Source: Elmis aenea (lineage: Eukaryota > Arthropoda > Insecta > Coleoptera > Elmidae). From it: DNA of 64,000 bases. Location: positions 18,107,466 to 18,171,465 of the forward strand of contig OX393577.1 of the NCBI GenBank assembly GCA_947652605.1, read 5' to 3'. This document shows, in pieces, positions 55,640-64,000 of the stretch (the stretch's first letter is position 1; each line of letters begins with the position of its first letter). The notes beneath the pieces are model-generated. The model was given only the letters and a program-made list of their open reading frames with translations. It was not told the DNA's origin and made no database searches. The position numbers were made by a program, and so were the translations under genes.

Positions 55640-57870
55640 TTTCTAGCTTATTCTGTTATCCAGATGCAGTCCCAAATTGTTGACAGCGTTTGTTTGTGGT
55701 ATTTCAACATTGTTCACGTTAACCGGTGGACAGGAGCCTTTACGAATGGTAAAAGTCTTTTGGACCGATTTAGTCTCGTTTGCTTTTATTCGCCATTTGT
55801 GTAGCCATGGATGAACCGGACAAATACTACTGGACATATTCCGAAGCTACTCTAGGGTCATGACGATTTGCCAAAATAACCGTATCATCGGCGAACATTC
55901 CTGTTATTGTGTGTTGAGTTGTCGGCAAGTCGGCAGATCAGACATATACATTGCTTACAATAACGGACCAAGAACACTGCATTGTGGCCCCTGAGGCAAT
56001 TATGAACTCGTTCAACCTTTTCTTACCCACTTAAGTTTCAGCCAAATGATGGCCAGCTTGTGCAAGAACTGCCACAACATGAAGGCGAAGAAATACCTGA
56101 CCTGGTAACTCCAAAAGAAGTTGCAGGAAATTAAAACCAACATCAGCTCGAAAAAAGCTCCGGGATATGATCTCGTGACCAGAGAAATACTTAAGAAGCT
56201 GCCCAGGAAAGCAATAGTAAAACTTACTTACTTGATAAACGCGGCATTCCGCCTGAAACATGTGCCTGACGTCTGGAAAGTGGCCGAGGTAATTATGATT
56301 GCCAAACCTGGTAAACCCCCGAACGATGTCTCATCATACAGACCCATTTCGCTACTCCCAATAGTGTCAAAATTATTCGAGAAACTGCTCCTAAAGCGAT
56401 TAAAACCAATTATTGAAAGCAAGAATCTAATTCCCAGTTTGGATTTAGGAATAGGCACTCGACAATCGATCAGGTTCATCGAATAACGGACATCATTGAA
56501 AAAGCGTATGAAGAAAAGAAAATATGTTCAGCCATATTCCTAGACGTAGGCGTTTGACAAAGTCTGGCACGAAGGACTAGAAAAAAAGCTAAAGAATATG
56601 TTGCCAAAACAATATGCCAGTATATTAAAATTTTACATATCCGATCGAATGTTTCGTGTCAAGCAAGAGAGCGATTACTCGAACATGAGAAATATAAATG
56701 CAGGAGTACCCCAAGGCAGTGTGTTGGGACCTATTTTATACTTGCTGTACACTAGTGACATTCCACTAAGTCAAAACGTCACAATTGCAACTTTTGCAGA
56801 CGATACAGCCATCTTGGCAATTGGTAATGAAAATGTAGAAACAGCTGCTAAACTTCAAGAAGCGTGCAACAGAGTAACCGATTGGACTAAGAGGTGGACA
56901 GTAAGAATCAACGAAAGTAAATCAGCACATATTGACTTTACTTACAAGCATAATGAACAATTCCCAATATCAATAAACAATGCCAAAATCCCACATTGCG
57001 ATACAGCAAAATACTTGGGAATGAATCTGGATATTCGTCTTCGATGGAAAGAACACATAAAGAAAAAAAAGAAAAGAACTCGACCTTAAATACAAAAAAA
57101 AATGTACTTTCTGATTGGAAGAAAATCACAATTGTCTGTGCATAATAAGATGCTACTATACAAACAAATCCTTAAGCCAGTCTGGACTTATGGGGTTCAG
57201 CTCTGGGGATGTGCAGCCAAAAGCAATATAGATAAGATACAGGTATTTCAAAATAAAGTGCTGCGAGGTATTGTCGATGCTCCATGGTACTATCGGAATG
57301 ACCACCTACACAGAGATCTGAAGATCCCAACCGTCAGAGAAGAGATCACAAAGTTCGCAGAAAAGCACGAGAGAAAACTTCACTCCTATGACAACACCGA
57401 GGTGCTACAGCTCCTAGATAATGCTGGTTCGAAAAGAAGGCTCAAGAGGACTAAACCTTTTCAACTGGTGCTAAAGCAGAGCATAGTGAACCTGTGCGTA
57501 ACACAACAAACTTGTGTTTTATGTAAGAAACCAAGAAACACCAATGGGGACATCTTGGAAAAATACGTAGTCTTTAAGAATTTTAGAATAAAATTGTAGG
57601 TTAGTCTCTCTAGACTAGTAACAATATTTCAATATACAGAAGAAAAAAAAAAACTTAAGTTTGAAACTGTCTCTCACTTAAATACGATTTCATGAGGTTG
57701 AAGTACGATGGAAGAAGGATTTTTTAAATTTCATATAATAGTCCTTATCAAACACTTGACCAATGTCAAGAAACACCGATGAGCAGTATTTTTTGTTTTC
57801 TATCGCCTTATTCATTGCATGCGCAATGCGATGCTGATGTATTGTGGAGTGGGCCCAAACTGATGATCTG
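55640..57870 (-). pseudogene. Older Jockey-type LINE, reverse transcriptase piece
   Basis: On the minus strand the upper part (57663-57870) reads HSTIHQHRIAHAMNKAIENK, FLDIGQVFDK and PSYFNLMKSYLSERQFQT (motif A region). The lower part (55640-56038) continues with a KRLNEFIIAS-like joint, PQGPQCSVLGPLL (motif B), GMFADDTVILAN (catalytic motif C) and WLHKWRIKANETKS, VEIPQTNAVNNLGLHLDNR. The two parts are contiguous in a Jockey protein, separated only by the opposite-strand copy at 56039-57652. Several shifts and stops show age. Neither end of the original element is present. Confidence 0.8.
56039..57652 (+). pseudogene. Younger Jockey-type LINE inserted in the older one
   Basis: It is bracketed by ACTTAAGTTT at 56029-56038 and 57653-57662 and ends in an A-rich tail, typical of target-primed insertion. 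It is truncated 5' and starts shortly before the reverse transcriptase (SSKKAPGYDLVTREILKKLP). Order: YRPISLLPIVSKLFEKLLLK, FGFRNRHSTIDQVHRITDI, AFDKVWHEGL, NAGVPQGSVLGPILYLLY, ATFADDTAILA, WTKRWTVRINESKS, and LKPVWTYGVQLWGCA. At least four small losses or gains shift the frame (near 56113, 56436, 56550 and 57075). The core motifs themselves are intact, so decay is moderate. Confidence 0.9.
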
Positions 57871-57874
57871 AAAT

Positions 57875-58430
57875 CCAATGAACGAGAAATATGTAGCAGA
57901 GTTGCAGAAAGTAACGCGGCCATACGGCAGCTACATGGTACACTCTGGAATAAGTACATAACCAGAAACATAAAAATAAGGATGTATAAAACGATTGCAG
58001 AAAGTATTGTTATGTATGGATCCGGGCTATGAATAATTAATTAAAAAAAAAAAAACGCTTTTAAGATACAGGCGAAGAAAATGAACTACTGGGGACGATT
58101 TTGTCGACTCACTAGAAATAGTAGGGTAAGATAAATATTAAAATTAGAGAAAAAAAAGGAATTGATATTGACATACTAGAGACCATTGAAGCCAAAAGGT
58201 TAAAATGGTACATATATTTCCAAATCTAAGATGAAACAGTATGGCCAAGTAAAATATTAAAGTGGCATCCACCAAATCGCAGAAAAATAGGACGACCAAG
58301 AAGAGGATAGAAGAAGCAATGGGATGTAAGGGCCCCACAACAGATGACTGGATAGACCGCAAGAAATGAAAACTGGGCTGCAAAAAACGGCGATTGCTGT
58401 AAACAATTCGCATCTATACATATATACTGA
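57875..58430 (+). pseudogene. LINE 3' end fragment (copy B)
   Basis: The frame EICSRVAESNAAIRQLHGTL, W then IRMYKTIAESIVMYGSGL resembles the region after the reverse transcriptase of RTE-like LINEs (RI... AI..L ... W ... IY.TI..SI..YG.E.W). It stops at 58030, then continues broken with MNYWGRFCRLTR and KWHPPNRRK-GRPRRG words. 57955-58430 matches 6838-7262. The first bases may overlap the end of the older Jockey copy on the other strand. Confidence 0.65.
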
Positions 58431-61055
58431 ACGAGCTGGTAGTAGCCATATATTGTCTTAATGGTATTTGAATGACATACTTTTAAAACAAGATAAATTC
58501 ACAAACTTTTTACAATCGTAAATCCAATGTGATTAAAATGAAACAAAATCACAATGCTAATTCTTTATCCTAAACCAATTTAGGTCATTTTCCAACCTTT
58601 AGACATATCGATTCATGTTTGTAAAGAGACTAAATTGACCGACAGCTTCACTCAGGACACAAGTGCGACAGCATGACAACTTATAACGTACCTGTCGCGA
58701 TTGTGTCTTGACGACCTGTAGGTAAGAGTTTTGACCTCCTCAAACACTTCAGATTGTTTGTGGGGTGACTTTTATGGAGGGTACTGGGTTTATACTTCGA
58801 ATAGGCGATTCAAAACGTACGCTCATGGCACAGTAAGAAAAAAGTTGGATCCTTATATTTGAATACAACCCCTTCAGGCTAATGTTTGTTTTAATAATTG
58901 TAAAACTTCTTAAATAAAAAACGTTTAATGAGGATGCTGGTTTTATTAAAGCCTTTGACGAACTTCTTTAATCAAAAGATACAAGTTTTATAGTATGGAT
59001 ATTGCCACACTACCAATAAGAAGGTAGTTGGTTCTTACTAAGAATAAGAATGAAAATTATTTCGAGACATAAGTGCCTTTTTTTATCAATAAATATTATT
59101 GTTTCTTGCGTTTCATATAATTTTGTGTATTAATTTCAGTTTTGAGTTGGGCTTCCATCGTCAAGTCATCCGCGTTAGGGCATACGAACGTTTAAATTCC
59201 TGTTTTTGAATCGCGAGAGAGCGTAAACGCAAAGTGCCCAGTCAGGCGTAGTCGACCATGAGAGAACGAACCTCAATCCAGTGATTTCATTTTCTAAATT
59301 TCAATTGGACAGTTATTAATTAAGTTATAAATTAAGAGATTCAGTTGTAGGCAAAAAAATTATGAAAAAATTAAAAGTAACGTTTTTGTAATAAATTCAT
59401 ATTATTGCCTGTCTACAAATTGTTTAAACACTCACTGTGATGTATGAGGGACAATAAACATTGGTCAAACACAAAAAGAATCGATTTCACACTCAAATTT
59501 TTTGCTACTCAAAATTCATGGCTGTATTTGATCTTTTCTGTAAAACCATTTGATGTTATATTTAATGCTTTCAACTACTTAAAGATAAACTTACAGAAGA
59601 GTTCAAAAGGGGTCATGCAATATAAAGATTTGATATCTTAAAAAAATTAGTAATTTTTGTTTTTCTAAGCCAAAAATTGACATAAAAAAAACTGTAACTT
59701 TCAAAGTTTTATTTAATTCTTTAACATAGCCAATTTAAGTAATAATTTTATTGAAAATAAAATTTAGAAAACAAGCGAATGTTTTCACTCAATAAACTAC
59801 CAACTTCAGATTATTTCTTGCTTTATTAAGCCATTTAAAATTCGAGCCAGGTAAAAAAATAATAAAAAATATACGATATACCCACGATTTCGGCCTAACT
59901 GCAGTTTATTTTCCTTTTACTAGCAATAAGTAACCTTTTGGCTGACTTTTTATGGCGGAAATATAGCCCTTAGTGAAGTTTCACGCATACTTTTGTTACA
60001 ATTTCAGCTTACCGTGTCGTCTAGCAACTACTTTATTGTTTATTAGCTAGATATTTAGCCTTCCATATTTAATTAGCTGAGATTGTGACAAGCTTGATGA
60101 ATAAAATGTACATTTGAGTCAATAATTTCATAAGGACAAATTAAAATGTTATCTACATTTACCTATTCATTTTAACTGTGTAAATCTAAAAAGAAACTGT
60201 TAAAATTAATCTCTATATCAAGAAGCTTTGTTTTAAAAACAAAAATAAAGTAAGTAAAAGTTTGTTGTCATTTATAGTTCTCCTATAATCAATAAAGTGT
60301 GTTTTGCTTTCCTGTCTTCATCCACTGCCAAATATATAAAGAACAACAGAAACATTACCTATTTACATACACATATTTCTTCTAGGAGAGCGATTTTAAT
60401 TTTGCAAGTCATACATTCGTTAAACTTAATATGCTCATCAACTGAATACATGGACAGAAAACGATAATAACCACGGTTAACAATAAAATCAAGTTAAACA
60501 TGACACAATTACCGATTTATTTTTAGCAAAGCAGAATTTACGCTTTCTTCATTTTTAGTATTTCGCTTGATGGAGCCATATGTAGTCGTCTTTAATATGA
60601 AGAGACTTTTATAGCGTTTCACGGACTGCGTTTGTTTACATTTTCGCAAAATCTGTTTTATAGTCCCTAAATCTTATATTATACGCAAGAAGTAATTTAA
60701 AAATCGTTCGCACGTATATTTGGGCTTAGCAAAAGAAAGAGAATGCGCGCAAAACTTTTACAATAGAACGTCTGGAATAAATAAATCAAAATCTCTTAAC
60801 AACTCGAAAATCTCCACAAAGAAATTTATAAAAGATATTAAATTGTTCGCACATGAAATAGGTTTTTAGTATTTTACAAAAAAAAAAGTAAAATCACTAT
60901 ATATTTTGTATATTTTGACTTTTATATACTATAATTTTTAAGCAAAGTTGCGAACAAAAAAATGTTTATTAAACTATTAATTATAGTTCATTAAATGACC
61001 AAGAAATCCTATTAAAATTTCAGCTACATTTTAATAAAACCCTGAAATTATTATT
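58431..61055. other. AT-rich DNA without recognisable gene
   Basis: No gene or clear repeat. A 65-codon frame at 59444-59641 has no family resemblance. A slightly GC-richer patch at 58670-58830 and 59150-59280 remains unexplained. Confidence 0.4.
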
Positions 61056-61616
61056 TGAGCTGTCTATTTTGAAAGTGGCAAAAGTCACTCTCATGTTATT
61101 TTGAGATATAATTGTTTTTCATTTTAATGTGCACAGATTTATTATTATTATTTATGCAAACTATAGAGAAATTTCACTTGTTATCTCGGTTAATTGTATT
61201 TTTCTCAGTATACACTTTAAGAAAATTGATGTGTTAATTATATAATGTAAGTAATTTGTATTATATATTTCATTGCAAGTTTATTCAAGTATTTTTTTAT
61301 TATAATTAATAGGAGTATTCATAAAATTCATTAGTAATAAGTTAATTTAATGGTACATTTTAAAATATAAGAATGAGTAATTTATATAATGCATTTCATA
61401 TAAAAGTTTATTTAATTTTTGTTTTAGAATACATGTATTTGCACTTCTGTTTAACAATAAAATTTCTATTGGCAAAAGTCGTAAGGACGTAAGGATTTTA
61501 AAAGAAATTGCAAGTAAAATGGTTGGAGACAAAAACACTATACATTTTTGTAATCGCTAACGGCTTTGACTCATTTTTCGCAAAAAGCGACTTATGCCAC
61601 TTTTAAAATTAACGGC
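61056..61616. mobile_element. Second copy of the GAAAGTGGCA MITE
   Basis: TATTTTGAAAGTGGCAAAAGTCACT at the left (with one base changed) is mirrored by GCGACTTATGCCACTTTTAA at the right, and the outer AGCCGTT word is mirrored as AACGGCT. Compared with 36978-37170 it contains about 350 additional bases in the middle, either ancestral or inserted. Confidence 0.6.
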
Positions 61617-62930
61617 TTATATGATTACAAAAGACTTTAAATTAAGGAGGGATTTTTCACAAACGGAATTTCACAAATATAAACGTATCTTGCTTACCTT
61701 AAAAGCTAAAATTTTGGCAATTGAGATAAATTTACGGGCTAGTTTGAAATTCAAATCATGAATTATAATCTTTAAAGATCCCTCTTTGTTCAAAAGTTAT
61801 TAGGGAGAAACTAAAAAACATTTTTTTGCTGTTAGTTTCACTACTTTTAGAGAGCACTTCTAAAAAAGCTTTTTGTTCTCTATACTCTCATCTCATCTAA
61901 TTAAATTTTGGATGATATGTTTTGTTCATTGTTGGACATCATCATTTCTGATGGGTGTTATTATTATACTTTTGCATAAGAAGGCAGTACTAAAAATTCT
62001 GAATGCAAGAATATAAAACAATATTGGTGCAACTGTAATATGATCCCATCGTACTCGAGCAACTGCTTATTTTCATTCTCATATCTCTTATGTGTATACA
62101 CATTTTTTGTTTTATTATTTTTAGTGCGGAAATAGTCGCAAACAGAACATGACGATCGCAAGCTTTACAATTTTCTGAGACATTAAACATGCAAAGTTGT
62201 TCCAACTACTGGCATATTGCAGAAATGCATGGTAATACATGTTTTCTAATTTTAAGAAAAATAAATGTTCAATTTAAGAAAATTAGAAAATAAAAGCATT
62301 CGAGTTTTCCTGTTGCGAATGAGAGTTCACGTGAAATTATCTCTAAGAAAACATTTACCAGCGATGGCTGCTACCGACGTCAGAATTCAAAAATATCTAA
62401 ATCCGATTACGAAAGACGAATACAGAGGAATAAAATATCTCGAATAACAAAATTGAATTTGTAAAATAGATAAATAAGGATTTTAAAGAAAACTCGCAGC
62501 ATCGGGCTGCCTCTTAACTTAAAATAAAATCTCGCTAAAACTAAACCTCAACAAATATAACAGAAAACATTTTCCGCGAATACATAGCTCCACGTAATAA
62601 TAACTATTCAAAAGTTTAAGATCACAATTTATGATTAAAAGAAAAGGAAACTTTTCTTTGTAGATATTATAAAAACTGTAAATCAGCTTACCTTAATGAT
62701 GTCTAATAACGTCGAATAATAAGAAACAGTGTAGACGAAACGTTATCACCAACCTGAAAAAAAATAGCATTATTAAATTACTCAAAAAAATAATTTGAAG
62801 CAAATACGATTTAAAATAAACAATGTTTTAGTTATAAATTACGATTATATTCCAAACACAATGTGTTTTTCTATATTTTCTTTCAATGGGTAACGTACTA
62901 ATTTTAAATGTATGATAATTTATTTGATTT
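61617..62930. other. No recognisable feature
   Basis: AT-rich. Overlapping minus frames at 61964-62205 and a plus frame at 62265-62447 have no family resemblance. Confidence 0.4.
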
Positions 62931-63225
62931 CAGTGGTTCTCAACCTGTGACGGGGGTACTAAATATCTGAAAAAGGGCGCGAAGAAATGTTAGGAAAACT
63001 TATTTATGAAACGGGACGGATTTAAAAACAATTGGAAGACCATTTTTTTAGTCACCGAGGTGACTTTTCAAAAAATGAATAAAAATAATAATGAATAAAT
63101 AGGCATTTTATCATTATGTAATGCGAGGATTCGAATGGTGGCATTTGTCTGTCGATATTCCTTCAAATATTTTAAGACAACTGTCAAAGCCTAATAACAC
63201 CAGTGGGTAAACTAACAAACATAAC
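62931..63225. mobile_element. hAT-type MITE, left part
   Basis: CAGTGGTTCTCAACCTGTGA is a hAT terminus like that at 20165. Inside, GGGCGCGAAGAA and AAAGCCTAATAACACCAG match 20220 and 20330. The right terminus is not found; the SINE candidate begins at about the place where the match fades. Confidence 0.65.
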
Positions 63226-63530
63226 AATGGGACCGGAAGGAGGGGTAACCACCAACCGACGTGCCTTGTGGTTCACATGTGTGTTCCGCTCGCGCAACAG
63301 ACTCCTATAGGGTTATTGACCCCCTCTTGCCTCTTCAGTCGTACAGGGATAGTGGGTAAGGATGTGGATAATCAACGATGGGCAAGGATAGGGTGGAAGT
63401 ACTGCCTTAACTGTAGAGGACCTGAAACCTCTACAATGACAGTCGGCTCTGGGGTTCGAACCCACAACCTCCCGACTGCAAGTTAGGTTGTTAACACAAC
63501 CAGCCATCAAGCTCGGTAATGTACCTACCT
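63226..63530 (-). mobile_element. tRNA-derived SINE candidate
   Basis: This GC-richer segment of about 300 bp contains, on the minus strand, GCTTGATGGCTGGTTGTG, a CTTGCAGTCGGGAGG arm and GTGGGTTCGAACCC, which resemble the D arm, anticodon arm and T arm (pol III B box) of a tRNA. The remainder would be the unrelated SINE body. No A-rich tail is obvious, so the 3' end is uncertain. The B-box word is itself palindromic, so orientation rests on the other arms. Confidence 0.45.
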
Positions 63531-63868
63531 ATCTTCTTGTCACTGAGCAATGATTCGTTAAAACACTTCACGACATTCTTGCGTGATAACGATGTGGAAT
63601 AAACAGCAACAAATTCTTAGAGGAGTCTACCAGACGCCACGCGAGTGCTGTTGATATAATACGAGTACTAGTGTTGAAAGTTCTAAAAGTGTAAGAAATA
63701 AATGTATTTCATTTGAAATAAAACAAACAAAATCTAAAAAAAAATTTGATTATTCCATATATTTTTGGAACAATTGGGGTTTTTAAAATTTGAGAAAAAT
63801 TGTAATGAGCTCTAAAAGCCAGGCATTTTTGCCCATTTAACCTATTTTGTGACTCTTTTAGTTTTTAA
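63531..63868. other. No recognisable feature
   Basis: Short AT-rich stretch without gene. Confidence 0.4.
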
Positions 63869-64000
63869 CAGGGGTCTGGAGTAGTCCAATTTTTTAATTG
63901 CTCCGCTCCAGCTCCGCTCCATGCTCCAAATGTTGTTAACATTTTAAAAAACGGTTTTTTGATAATTATTTTTTTTTAAACGGAGTTTTTATTTTATCGG
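63869..64000 (+). mobile_element. hAT-type element start, cut by the window edge
   Basis: CAGGGGTCTGGAGTAGTCC has hAT terminus form, followed by the repeated GCTCCGCTCCAGCTCCGCTC words that insect elements of this type often carry near their ends. The rest lies outside the window. Confidence 0.55.

Noticed and set aside
1..64000. Host protein-coding exons
   Set aside because: I looked for conserved-looking frames flanked by GT/AG outside transposons and found none convincing; short exons could still be missed without homology searches.

Overview
The window looks like a repeat-packed, AT-rich stretch of an arthropod, most likely insect, nuclear genome. It contains 5'-truncated non-LTR retrotransposons of Jockey and RTE-like type, piggyBac, hAT and IS630/Tc1/mariner DNA transposons, a Penelope-like remnant, a tRNA-derived SINE candidate and many long-hairpin non-autonomous elements. 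I found no intact host gene, no rRNA or tRNA gene, no CRISPR array and no bacterial operon structure. The species cannot be fixed from this sequence; a beetle or another repeat-rich insect is a guess.

Layout. 1-7.3 kb: old repeats, a TA-flanked MITE (4370-4870), a GGGGAGACC-ended element full of a 15-bp motif (5919-6837) and a LINE tail. 7.86-9.18 kb: a nearly complete IS630/Tc1/mariner transposon with 40-bp inverted ends and a 351-codon transposase spoiled by one TGA. 10.6-19.4 kb: an orphan piggyBac-type end, Penelope-like inverted ends, a tandem AT-rich repeat family, an old foldback (13.0-14.6 kb), a MITE and a 1.2-kb perfect-looking hairpin element. 20.2 kb: a hAT MITE. 21.9-25.9 kb: hairpin elements nested inside one another, the innermost carrying transposase N-terminal fragments. 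29.7-30.8 kb: an RTE-like reverse transcriptase pseudogene. 33.8-34.1 kb: hAT remains.

37.2-44.75 kb is one minus-strand piggyBac pseudogene blown apart by dated insertions. A hAT-type element with 8-bp target duplication sits in it, itself holding a retroelement tail and a 1.5-kb hairpin with a 72-aa HTH reading frame. A LINE with 11-bp target duplication also sits in it, and that LINE was later hit by a 2.9-kb element with about 410-bp inverted ends and its own 8-bp duplication. 47.86-52.3 kb is another nest: an old TA element, Penelope-like ends, a zigzag palindrome, and in its TTAA a young piggyBac (49432-51866) with matching TIRs, three copies of a dyad motif, a probable intron and all three catalytic aspartates but one stop and two small deletions. 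53.7-55.6 kb holds two further hairpin elements. 55.6-58.4 kb is a Jockey copy inserted in an older, opposite Jockey copy, next to another LINE tail. The last 6 kb are mostly empty, with hAT ends and the SINE candidate.

How parts relate. The transposon at 7856-9178 and the numerous hairpin elements share TA duplications and a terminal CAGGG. Two hairpin elements contain the N-terminal DNA-binding part of an IS630/Tc1/mariner transposase. I infer that the hairpins arose by inverted duplication of transposon 5' ends and were moved in trans by relatives of that transposase.
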